A DNA stretch of 32,105 nucleotides from an uncultured Pelagibacteraceae bacterium. GTDB taxonomy: Bacteria; Pseudomonadota; Alphaproteobacteria; Pelagibacterales; Pelagibacteraceae. The DNA is taken from positions 1 to 32,105 of the forward strand of contig CACKUZ010000009.1 in the NCBI GenBank assembly GCA_902603475.1, read 5' to 3'. Each line of letters opens with the position of its first letter. Position 1 is the stretch's first letter. The notes under the pieces were generated by a model that saw only the letters and a list, made by a program, of their open reading frames with translations, had not been told where the DNA came from and ran no database searches. Positions 17,770 through 26,673 of the stretch are shown here, in pieces. The position numbers were made by a program, and so were the translations under genes.

Positions 17770-19211
17770 TAATAATTGAGACCGAAGTGAGTATACTTAA
17801 CGTTCAAATAATCTTTGATAGCCATTGAACCACCTTCTCTTCCATAGCCTGTTTGTTTTATTCCTCCAAAAGGCACTTCAGCGAAAGCAATTGTTGGATG
17901 GTTCACAGCGCATGTTCCAGTTTCCATTTTTTCTGATACTTTGTGCGCTTTTTCTAAAGAATTTGTGTAGATATAACTTGCTAAACCAAGGTCATTATCA
18001 TTTGCTCTTTTCACAACTTCATCCGTGTCTTTAAAAGTAAGCAATGGAACTAAAGGTCCAAATGGCTCTTCTTTAGCAATTGTAAAATTATCTTTAACAT
18101 TATCAAAAATAGTTGGTTCATAAAAATACCCTTTATTAAAACCAGCAGGTCTTTTTCCACCACATAAAACAGTTGCTCCTTCACTTTTAGTTTTTTCTAC
18201 TAATGCCTCTATTTCATTTAATCTTTTTTCTGTTGTTAAAGGCCCTAAAATTGTATCTTCATCCATTCCGTTACCAACTTTAAGCTTGGTGACTTTTTCA
18301 ACTAAAGTTTTAGCAAATTCATCTTTTTTACTTTCATGAATATAAAATCTTGCAGGTGATATACAAACTTGACCATTATTTCTAAATTTAGCAGTGATTG
18401 CCATGTCAGTTACTTTGTTAATATCTACGTCGTCAAAAACAATAAAAGGTGAATGACCACTTAACTCCATGGTGACTCTTTGAACTTTTTCAGCAGCTTG
18501 TTTTAAAATTAGTTTTCCAACTCTTGTTGAGCCAGTTATAGAAACCTTTTTTACTATGTCAGATGATATTAATTGAGATGAGATTTTAGCTGGATCACCA
18601 GATAATAAATTTACTACTCCTGGAGGAACACCCGCATCATTTATAATATTCATAAGCTCCATTACACTACCTGGAGTAATTACATCAGGCTTACAAATTA
18701 CTGAACATCCTGCAGCTAAAGCAGTGGAAATTTTTCTTGAAGATAAAACTATTGGAAAATTCCATGGTATTAATCCAGCAACAACTCCAACTGGCTCATA
18801 TTTTACGTACATTCTTGTATGTTCAAATCTACTTTCAACTATCTGACCATAAATTCTTTTTGTCTCTTCAGAGTTCCATTCAAAAATATCTGCAGCTCCT
18901 CCAACTTCTCCTTTTGCTTCTGATAGTGGTTTACCGACTTCTAATGTTAGCCACTTAGCTAAAACATCCGTTCTCTCTCTCATTAGATCAGCAATTTTTC
19001 TTATAATTTTTGATCTTTGCCAGGGTGGAGTATTTCTCCAAACTTCCAGACCTTTTTCTGCAGACTTAAGTGCTTTGTTTACATCTTCTTCACCTGCCTT
19101 AGATGCCTTACCTAAAACTTCCTCAGTTGCAGGATTTAAAACATCGTAAGTTTCATTATTTTGTGATGCTTGCCATTTGCCATCAATGAATTGTCCAAAT
19201 TTGCTATACAT
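17769..19211 (-). CDS. NAD(P)-dependent aldehyde dehydrogenase
   Basis: GLIPWNFPI, GSTRVGKLI, VTMELSGHSPFIVF (Glu), NNGQVCISPARFYI (Cys), EEPFGPLVPLL; TAATG overlap with the aldolase. Confidence 0.95.
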   Translation of the reverse strand: MYSKFGQFIDGKWQASQNNETYDVLNPATEEVLGKASKAGEEDVNKALKSAEKGLEVWRNTPPWQRSKIIRKIADLMRERTDVLAKWLTLEVGKPLSEAKGEVGGAADIFEWNSEETKRIYGQIVESRFEHTRMYVKYEPVGVVAGLIPWNFPIVLSSRKISTALAAGCSVICKPDVITPGSVMELMNIINDAGVPPGVVNLLSGDPAKISSQLISSDIVKKVSITGSTRVGKLILKQAAEKVQRVTMELSGHSPFIVFDDVDINKVTDMAITAKFRNNGQVCISPARFYIHESKKDEFAKTLVEKVTKLKVGNGMDEDTILGPLTTEKRLNEIEALVEKTKSEGATVLCGGKRPAGFNKGYFYEPTIFDNVKDNFTIAKEEPFGPLVPLLTFKDTDEVVKRANDNDLGLASYIYTNSLEKAHKVSEKMETGTCAVNHPTIAFAEVPFGGIKQTGYGREGGSMAIKDYLNVKYTHFGLNY

Positions 19212-19266
19212 AATTTTTATTTTGTGGTTTATTAGTTGAATATTTGAAGAGAATATAACTAGAAAA

Positions 19267-21111
19267 ATGAGAAAAATAAAGCTTACTTGCGCGCATGCAT
19301 TGGTTAAACATTTAATAGCTCAGAAAATCTATATTGATGATGAAGTTAAGCCTTTGTTTCCTGGTGTATTCGGTATTTTTGGACATGGAAATGTCGCTTG
19401 TATAGGACAAGCATTAGAGGAAAATAAAGATCAACTTCCAACATATAGGGGTCATCACGAACAAAATATGGCTTTAACAGGTGTTGCTTATGCAAGAGCT
19501 AAAAGAAGAAAGCAAATTTTTATTGCAACAAGTTCGGTTGGACCAGGATCTACAAATTTAGTTACAGCATCAGCTGTAGCAATGAGTAACAGATTGCCAA
19601 TTTTATTTTTACCTGGAGACACTTACGCAAATAGAATGCCAGATCCAGTTTTGCAACAGGTTGAACATTTTTCAAATCCAGGAATGACTGCTAACGACTC
19701 TTTTAAACCAGTTACAAAATATTTTGATAGAATTACAAGACCAGAGCAAATATTACAGTCACTTCCTCAAGCAATTCAAACCATGTTAGATCCAGCAGAG
19801 TGTGGACCTGCATGTTTATCTTTGTGCCAAGATGTACAGGGTGAAACTTTTGATTATCCTGAGGAATTTTTTAAAGAAAGAATTCATAATATTAGAAGAC
19901 CTAGACCTGATGATTTTCAAATCAAACAAGCAGTAGAAAAAATTAAAAATTCAAAAAAACCTATTATAATTTCTGGAGGTGGAGTATTTTATTCTGATGC
20001 AATGGATGAGTTAGATAATTTTGCAATTAAACATAATATACCAGTAACCCAAACAGTTATGGGATACTCAACAATGAAAAAAGATCATTCTCATTTTGTA
20101 GGACCAATAGGTGGCCTTGGTGGTAAGGCAGCAAATAACTTAGCAAAAGAAACTGATTTAGCTATCTGCATAGGAACTAAGCTTGCAGATTTTACAACTG
20201 GCTCGTGGGCTAATTTTGAAAATCCTGAATTTAAATTAGTTTCAATTAATATAGCAAGACATGATGCCAACAAACATTTAGCAGAAGCAGTTATAGGTGA
20301 TGCAAAAGTTACCTTAACAGAATTGTCTAACGCTATTGGAGATTGGAAATCATCTGATAGTTGGCATAAAAAATCACAAGTTGAATTAAAATCTTGGAAT
20401 GAATACGTGGATAAAGAGAGTGGTCCAACAAATCAAGAACTACCAAGTTATGCTCATGCTGTTGGAGCAATTTATAGAAATTCAGATCCAACTGATATAG
20501 CTGTTACAGCAGCCGGAGGTTTGGTCGGAGAAGTTGTTCAAGTGTGGCGTCCAAAAGAGTTAAATACTCATGAAACAGAGTGGGGATTTAGTTGCATGAG
20601 TTATGAAATTTCTGGTGCTCTTGGTATAAAAATGGCCAATCCTGATAAAGACGTAATTGCTTTTGTTGGCGATGGATCATACCTACTTAACAATTCAGAT
20701 ATATATTCTTCAGTAATTACTAATAAAAAATTAATAATCATTGTGTGTGATAATGGAGGTCATGCTGTTATAAATAGACTTCAATTGTTCAAGGGTGGAA
20801 AAGAATTTAATTGTTTGTTTAACTCTTCAAATATTCAAAACTCCAAAGAAGTAAATTTCGCTCAACATGCAGCAAGCATGGGAGCAAAATCAGAACATGT
20901 TTCTAGTATTTCAGAATTAGAAGAAGCATTTAAAAGAGCAAAACAATCAGATGTAACTTATGTTATATCAATTAAAACACATAGTTACGAATGGCTTGAA
21001 GGATCTGCTTATTGGGAAAGCCCTACACTTGAGATACCAACAACAAAAGAGAACGAGGAAGCATTAAAACTTCACAAAGAAGGAAAATCAAAACAGAGAC
21101 AAGGTGTTTAA
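19267..21111 (+). CDS. iolD: IolD, 3D-(3,5/4)-trihydroxycyclohexane-1,2-dione hydrolase (ThDP enzyme)
   Basis: GVFGIFGHGNVACIGQAL, YRGHHEQNMALTGVAYARAKRRKQIFIATSSVGPGSTNLVTA, VGDGSYLLNNSDIYSSV, CDNGGHAVINRLQ. Confidence 0.95.
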   Translation: MRKIKLTCAHALVKHLIAQKIYIDDEVKPLFPGVFGIFGHGNVACIGQALEENKDQLPTYRGHHEQNMALTGVAYARAKRRKQIFIATSSVGPGSTNLVTASAVAMSNRLPILFLPGDTYANRMPDPVLQQVEHFSNPGMTANDSFKPVTKYFDRITRPEQILQSLPQAIQTMLDPAECGPACLSLCQDVQGETFDYPEEFFKERIHNIRRPRPDDFQIKQAVEKIKNSKKPIIISGGGVFYSDAMDELDNFAIKHNIPVTQTVMGYSTMKKDHSHFVGPIGGLGGKAANNLAKETDLAICIGTKLADFTTGSWANFENPEFKLVSINIARHDANKHLAEAVIGDAKVTLTELSNAIGDWKSSDSWHKKSQVELKSWNEYVDKESGPTNQELPSYAHAVGAIYRNSDPTDIAVTAAGGLVGEVVQVWRPKELNTHETEWGFSCMSYEISGALGIKMANPDKDVIAFVGDGSYLLNNSDIYSSVITNKKLIIIVCDNGGHAVINRLQLFKGGKEFNCLFNSSNIQNSKEVNFAQHAASMGAKSEHVSSISELEEAFKRAKQSDVTYVISIKTHSYEWLEGSAYWESPTLEIPTTKENEEALKLHKEGKSKQRQGV

Positions 21112-21138
21112 AAACTTTATATGAATAAAGTTTTTAAA
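21107..21138 (+). promoter_or_regulatory. Perfect 14-bp hairpin spanning the iolD stop codon and the next gene's start codon
   Basis: tttaaaaactttat-atga-ataaagtttttaaa: arms exactly complementary, ATG in the tetraloop. Confidence 0.6.
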
Positions 21139-22278
21139 ATTGGCTTAATAGGCTGTGGACATATTGCTGAAACATATTTTAGAGCTGAAAAATATTTTAA
21201 TAATATAAAAATTATTAAATGTGCTGATATTAATATGCAAGCTGCAAAACGTTGTGCATTTAATTATGGGATAAAATTTTTAACTGTAAACGAACTTCTT
21301 AAAGACAAAGAAATTGAAATTATTTTAAACCTTACAATTCCAAAAGCACATTATCTAATTTCTAAAAAAGCTTTAACAAATGGAAAACATGTATACTCTG
21401 AAAAACCTTTAGCAATAAATTTAAAAGATGGAAAAGATTTAATAAAACTTTCAAAGAAAAATAAACTTTATTTAGGTAATGCTCCTGATACTTTTTTGGG
21501 TGGTGGAATACAAAAATCAAAAGAACTAGTTGAAAAAAATTCTATCGGAAAAATAAAATTAGGTAATGCAGTTTTTGCTTTTCCTGGAATTGAGTCATAT
21601 CATCCTAACCCTGAACCATGGTTTGCAAAAAAAGAAGGAGGTCCTGTTATTGATATGGGACCTTATTATATTACTGCTTTAGTAAATCTTTTAGGACCTG
21701 CAAGAAAAGTAACTAGCACCATCACTCAAGGTCAAAAATATAGGACTATAGGAATAGGACCAAAAAAAGGAAAAAAATTTAAGGTAGAATGTCCAACTAC
21801 ATATTTATCCACAATCACTTTTAAAAATAACTCTGTTATAAGATTAACACTATCATTTGATGTAATAGCTCATCAAAGAAATCATATTGAATTATATGGA
21901 GAAAAGGGGTCAATGATTGTTCCAGATCCAAATATGTTTGGCGGATCAGTTTTAATCTGTAATAAATTAGGGAGTAAGTGGAGAGAATTTAAGACCACAA
22001 AAATGTCTTTGGGACGTATTAACATTAGAACACAAAGTTCTAGAGCTAACGAAGCGCCAACCAATGCAAACTATCGAGGAGCTGGATTGTCTGAGATGGC
22101 ATATTCAATTGAGAACAAAAGAAAACATTTATGTAGTGGTGAAATATCTTTACATGTATTAGAAATTATAACTTCAATTATGAAAGCAGCTAAATCTGGA
22201 AAATCTGTATCAGTGAATACAAACTGCGCAAAACCAAAAAAGTTTTTAGAAATAGATGCAAAGAAATTGCTTAAATAA
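21121..22278 (+). CDS. Gfo/Idh/MocA oxidoreductase
   Basis: IGLIGCGHIAETYF, YSEKPLAINL, GGPVIDMGPYYITALVNLLGPARKV. Confidence 0.92.
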   Translation: MNKVFKIGLIGCGHIAETYFRAEKYFNNIKIIKCADINMQAAKRCAFNYGIKFLTVNELLKDKEIEIILNLTIPKAHYLISKKALTNGKHVYSEKPLAINLKDGKDLIKLSKKNKLYLGNAPDTFLGGGIQKSKELVEKNSIGKIKLGNAVFAFPGIESYHPNPEPWFAKKEGGPVIDMGPYYITALVNLLGPARKVTSTITQGQKYRTIGIGPKKGKKFKVECPTTYLSTITFKNNSVIRLTLSFDVIAHQRNHIELYGEKGSMIVPDPNMFGGSVLICNKLGSKWREFKTTKMSLGRINIRTQSSRANEAPTNANYRGAGLSEMAYSIENKRKHLCSGEISLHVLEIITSIMKAAKSGKSVSVNTNCAKPKKFLEIDAKKLLK

Positions 22279-22284
22279 ATAAAA

Positions 22285-23307
22285 GTGAAAAAACATATAG
22301 TTATTTCTGATCCATTTCCAAGAAAATTAAACTTAATTTTTTCGAAAAAAAAACTTAAGGAACTAAAATCAAAATATAAATTATTAAAAGCTCCTAAAAT
22401 AAATAAAAAAGATTTTTATGAAAAAAATATCCATAAAGCTACATTTATATTGGGTCAACCAGATCTAAATAAAAATCTTTTGTCAAAAGCTACTAAGTTG
22501 AAATGTATTATAAATGTTGAAAGCAATTTTATGGATAATATTGATTATGATTATTGCTTTAAAAAAAAAATTGATATTCTTGCTACATCACCAGTTTTTT
22601 CAAAGCCTGTTGCTGAAATAGCACTAGGTATGACTTTATCTATATTAAGAAATATACATAATGCTCATTTTGATTTTATAAAAGGTAAAGAAAAATATGG
22701 TTTAAAGAGTAATTTAAATGCTTCACTATTGACAAATAAAAACATCGGTTTACTTGGCTTTGGAGATTTAGCTAAGGCGCTTTACCCATTGTTGTTACCC
22801 TTTACAAAAAACATAAATGTTTATGATCCTTGGGTGCCAAACAAAATTATTAAGAAAGCTGGCTTTAAATCTATAAATTTAAATAAAATGTTTAAAAATT
22901 GTGAGATTATTTATGTATTGGCTACAATCACAACTAAAAACAAAAATTTAATAAATAAAAAATTATTGAATAAAATGAAGCCAAAATCAGTTTTTATTTT
23001 AATGAGTAGAGCAGCAATTGTTAACTTTGAAGATCTTAAAACAAGAATTAAAAAAGGGGATATATATGTTGCAACGGACGTATTCCCTGAAGAGCCGGTA
23101 AAAAAAAATGATCCAATTAGAAAACTTAAAAATGTATTATTTTCAGCTCATAGAGCTGGAGCTTTAGAGCAGGCTTTTTTTGATATGGGTGAAATTGCTC
23201 TAAAAGATATGAGCTTAATTTTGAAAAAAAAACCTCCAAAATTCTGCAAAAGGGCTGAAAGAAAAACTGTAAAGCTGTTAGCCTCAAAACCTGTTGCAAT
23301 TAACTGA
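22285..23307 (+). CDS. D-isomer-specific 2-hydroxyacid dehydrogenase, divergent; GTG start
   Basis: GLLGFGDLAKAL, LMSRAAIVNFEDL (Arg), DVFPEEPVKKNDP (Glu), FSAHRAGAL (His). Confidence 0.87.
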   Translation: MKKHIVISDPFPRKLNLIFSKKKLKELKSKYKLLKAPKINKKDFYEKNIHKATFILGQPDLNKNLLSKATKLKCIINVESNFMDNIDYDYCFKKKIDILATSPVFSKPVAEIALGMTLSILRNIHNAHFDFIKGKEKYGLKSNLNASLLTNKNIGLLGFGDLAKALYPLLLPFTKNINVYDPWVPNKIIKKAGFKSINLNKMFKNCEIIYVLATITTKNKNLINKKLLNKMKPKSVFILMSRAAIVNFEDLKTRIKKGDIYVATDVFPEEPVKKNDPIRKLKNVLFSAHRAGALEQAFFDMGEIALKDMSLILKKKPPKFCKRAERKTVKLLASKPVAIN

Positions 23308-23329
23308 TTTTTTTATATTTTCTTCACTT

Positions 23330-24079
23330 ATGTCATCAATTAATCAACTACTTCTAGAAGCAAAAAGTGTAACAAAATACTTTGGAACTATAACAGCTCT
23401 TGAGAATGTTAATTTAAAGATACATGCAGGAGAATGTCTTGGTGTTGTGGGTGATAATGGAGCTGGAAAATCAACTTTAATGAAAGTTTTATCAGGGCTA
23501 TACAAACCAAGTGCAGGCTCATTATTCTTTGACGGCAAAGAGGAAATTTTAGAAAGCCCTAAAGATTCTCAAAATTTAGGTTTAGAAATGGTTTATCAAG
23601 ATTTGGCATTAGCTGGAAATCTTCCAATAGGTGAAAATATTTTTTTAGGACGTGAGCCAACCAAAAATATTGGACTACTTAAATTTCTTGATTATAAAAA
23701 AATTAAAGAACTTACAGATGCACATCTTGGTAAACTAAAAATTAACGTAAAAAGTGCTGATCAAAAAGTAGAGGAACTTTCAGGTGGTCAAAGACAAGCA
23801 GTCGCAATTGCTAGATCAACAGCATTTAATGCTAAAGTTGTAATAATGGATGAACCAACTGCTGCACTTGCAATAAAAGAAGTTGGAAAAGTTCTAGACC
23901 TCATAAATAGTTTAAAGAAAACAGGCGTTGGAGTAATTGTCATCAGTCATAGAATGGATGATATTTTTGCTGTATGTGATCGTGTGATGGCATTATTTCA
24001 AGGAACAAATTTTGCGGAATCTGAATTATCTAAGACTTCAAGGGACGAAGTTATTGGATGGATAATGGGTAAAAAATAA
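23330..24079 (+). CDS. Sugar ABC transporter ATP-binding protein, single-domain (FrcA-like)
   Basis: GDNGAGKSTLMKVLSGL, LSGGQRQAVAIARS, VIMDEPTAALAIKEV; start reassigned from 23294 to MSSINQLL. Confidence 0.93.
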   Translation: MSSINQLLLEAKSVTKYFGTITALENVNLKIHAGECLGVVGDNGAGKSTLMKVLSGLYKPSAGSLFFDGKEEILESPKDSQNLGLEMVYQDLALAGNLPIGENIFLGREPTKNIGLLKFLDYKKIKELTDAHLGKLKINVKSADQKVEELSGGQRQAVAIARSTAFNAKVVIMDEPTAALAIKEVGKVLDLINSLKKTGVGVIVISHRMDDIFAVCDRVMALFQGTNFAESELSKTSRDEVIGWIMGKK

Positions 24080-24081
24080 TT

Positions 24082-25095
24082 ATGGAAAATAAAGATCAAG
24101 AAAAAGAATCATTATATTTAAAAATAATGCCATACCTTGAAAAGTATGGAATACTTTTATTGTTAGTCATAATGATTGTAGTGATGCATTTTCTTCAACC
24201 AGATGTTTTTTTATCATGGAGAAATGTTACAAATGTATTTAAACAAATTTCTTGGCAATCGATGTTAGCGTTAGGAGTATTCATGGTTATTGTTACTGCT
24301 GGTATTGATCTTTCTGTTGGATCCATCATGATGTTATCATTAATGATCTTGGCAATAGTTGCTAAAGCTGGAGCCCCTTGGTATGTAGTAGTTATTACAC
24401 CTTTGATTGCAGGTTTTCTTTGTGGTTTATTTAATGGATTAGGAATAACATTGTTGAGGATGCCCCATCCATTTATAATGACTTTGGGTACTCTTTATAT
24501 ATTCAGGGGAACGGGAAATTTAATTTCAGGTGGAACACCAATAAGTGGTTTCACAGATGAGGTGAGGTATCTTGGACATGGACGAATTGATTTAACTTGG
24601 CTTGGCCTTGAAAAATCTCAATATCTTCCAGTGAGCTTAGTTTTAATCGCAATCGTATACATAATTTTCTGGATATTTATGAATAAAACACGGACTGGAA
24701 AATGGATATACGCAATAGGAGGCAACCCTAATGCAGCAAGAGCTTCAGGTATAAACGTTAATAAAATATTAGTGATTGTTTACTCTTTGTGTGGATTTTT
24801 ATCAGGTATTGGAGCATTAATTTTAGCAGGAAGAACAGACTCAGGATACCCAAATGCTGGTCTCCAATCAGAATTAGATGCTATAGCAGCCTGCATTATT
24901 GGAGGAGCAAGTTTTTTTGGTGGAAGAGGAACAGTACTTGGAGTATTTGCTGGAGTCATGATTATGGGTATTTTACGAAATGGCCTTAATCTAATGGATG
25001 TTAGCTCATTTTGGCAACAAGTCTTAATAGGGTCTATAATAGTTTTGGCCGTATATATAGATGTATTAAGAAGAGATCTTGGAACAAGAAAATAA
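24082..25095 (+). CDS. Sugar ABC transporter permease (RbsC/FrcC-like)
   Basis: VTAGIDLSVGSIMMLS, GGNPNAARASGINV, GGASFFGGRGTVLGVFAG. Confidence 0.94.
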   Translation: MENKDQEKESLYLKIMPYLEKYGILLLLVIMIVVMHFLQPDVFLSWRNVTNVFKQISWQSMLALGVFMVIVTAGIDLSVGSIMMLSLMILAIVAKAGAPWYVVVITPLIAGFLCGLFNGLGITLLRMPHPFIMTLGTLYIFRGTGNLISGGTPISGFTDEVRYLGHGRIDLTWLGLEKSQYLPVSLVLIAIVYIIFWIFMNKTRTGKWIYAIGGNPNAARASGINVNKILVIVYSLCGFLSGIGALILAGRTDSGYPNAGLQSELDAIAACIIGGASFFGGRGTVLGVFAGVMIMGILRNGLNLMDVSSFWQQVLIGSIIVLAVYIDVLRRDLGTRK

Positions 25096-25201
25096 TACAC
25101 GTTTTGGTTGAACTTCAAAAACACGGTCTTTTATAAACAGTTGAATTTTTTTTAAAAATTTAATTAAATTAATTTTTAATAATTATTAAAGGGGTAAAAA
25201 T

Positions 25202-26134
25202 ATGAGAGAACTAAACAAAAAAATTGTTGTTTTTGTATCAGCAATTTTTTTATTGATAAGCATGGGATCAGTTTCTTTTGCTGATGGACATGGAAAAAAA
25301 ATCTTATTCAGTATTAAAGGACCTGGATCAGGAAACCCATTCTGGGCTTCTGTAACTAAAGGCGCTGAAGAAGAAGCTAAAAAATTAGGCGTTAAACTAA
25401 TTCTAATTGCACCTCCACAAGAAGGTGATGTGCAGGCTCAGATTAACCAAGTAGAAGACCAACTTGCAAAAGGTGTTGATGCACTAGCTCTAGCACCAGG
25501 AGATCCAAATGCTTTCGCACCAATTGTAGATGATGCGATTAAAAGTGGAGTTCCAGTTGTGTTTGTTGATACTAAAGGAATTAACGAGGGTGTAACATTT
25601 ATTGGAACAAACAATATGAATGGTGCAGAGTTAGCTGCTAAATTCATATGTGATAAAACTCCAAAAGGTTCAGACGTTGCAATTCTTACAGGAATTGAGT
25701 CACAATCAACTGCATTGTTAAGAAGAGATGGCGCAATCAAAGGATTTAAAAATTGTGGTTTAAATCTTGTTGCAACACAAACTGCAGAGTGGGATACAGC
25801 AAAAGGAAGATCTGTAACAGAGTCAATCATTCTAAAAAATCCAAACATTAAAGCAATATTTGCTTCTAATGACAATATGGGTTTAGGTGCAATGCAAGCT
25901 TTAAAAGATGCTGACATGAATGATGTTGTTGTTGTAGGTTTTGATGCTACACCTGATGCAGCTACAAGTATCTTAAAAGGTGAAATGACTGCAACTATCG
26001 CTCAGTTCTCATACAACATGGGAGCGTATGGAGTTAAGTATGCACTTGAGTTAGCTAATGGAGGAAGTATTGATCCTAATATTGATACTGGTACACAATT
26101 AGTAACAAAAGAAAACGCTAACGATTTTAAATAA
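25202..26134 (+). CDS. Sugar ABC transporter periplasmic binding protein (RbsB-like)
   Basis: Signal peptide then ADGHGKKILFSIKGPGSGNPFWASVTKGAEEEAKKLG; AIFASNDNMGLGAMQAL; GFDATPDA; SD-like AAAGGGG upstream. Confidence 0.95.
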   Translation: MRELNKKIVVFVSAIFLLISMGSVSFADGHGKKILFSIKGPGSGNPFWASVTKGAEEEAKKLGVKLILIAPPQEGDVQAQINQVEDQLAKGVDALALAPGDPNAFAPIVDDAIKSGVPVVFVDTKGINEGVTFIGTNNMNGAELAAKFICDKTPKGSDVAILTGIESQSTALLRRDGAIKGFKNCGLNLVATQTAEWDTAKGRSVTESIILKNPNIKAIFASNDNMGLGAMQALKDADMNDVVVVGFDATPDAATSILKGEMTATIAQFSYNMGAYGVKYALELANGGSIDPNIDTGTQLVTKENANDFK

Positions 26135-26157
26135 TCTTTAGTTTTACATATTGATTT

Positions 26158-26190
26158 AAAGGGTGGAATTTTATTCCACCCTTTTTTTTT
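26158..26190 (+). terminator. Intrinsic terminator after the sugar-binding protein gene
   Basis: aaagggtggaat-ttt-attccacccttt followed by an uninterrupted T-run. Confidence 0.88.
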
Positions 26191-26208
26191 ATGTACTATA
26201 ATCTTTAA

Positions 26209-26670
26209 ATGTTAATTAATATTAATCCTGTACTGAGCCCTGAATTACTATTTCATTTAAGGTCAATGGGACATGGTGAAAAGCTAATTTTAGCTGATGC
26301 AAACTTTCCTTCAAACACTACTAACGAAAAAGTTATTCGCCTTGATGGAGTAAATATTAAAGATGCAGCAACGGCTATATTATCTGTATTTCCATTAGAC
26401 AGTTTTGTTGCATCTAAAGGTGGATCACCAGCGATTAGGATGGAAGTAGATGATAAACCTGATGAATTAACTGAAACTCATAAAGAATTTATTGAAGCAG
26501 TTAAGACAGTTTCAGGTGAAAATTGGAAAGTTGGTTCAATTTCAAGAAAAGATTTTTATGAGGAAGCAAAAAAAGCTTATTGTATAGTAACTACCACAGA
26601 TGCTAGGCCATTTGGATGTTTTGTGCTTACCAAGGGTGTAATTTTACCAGACGGAAAAGTTTGGACATAA
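26209..26670 (+). CDS. RbsD/FucU-family sugar mutarotase
   Basis: LLFHLRSMGHGEKLILADANFP, ARPFGCFVLTKGVI. Confidence 0.9.
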   Translation: MLININPVLSPELLFHLRSMGHGEKLILADANFPSNTTNEKVIRLDGVNIKDAATAILSVFPLDSFVASKGGSPAIRMEVDDKPDELTETHKEFIEAVKTVSGENWKVGSISRKDFYEEAKKAYCIVTTTDARPFGCFVLTKGVILPDGKVWT

Positions 26671-26673
26671 TAA

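Noticed and set aside
24789-24989. 66-aa plus-strand ORF inside the ABC permease
   Set aside because: Alternative frame of a clear RbsC-like permease; no family features
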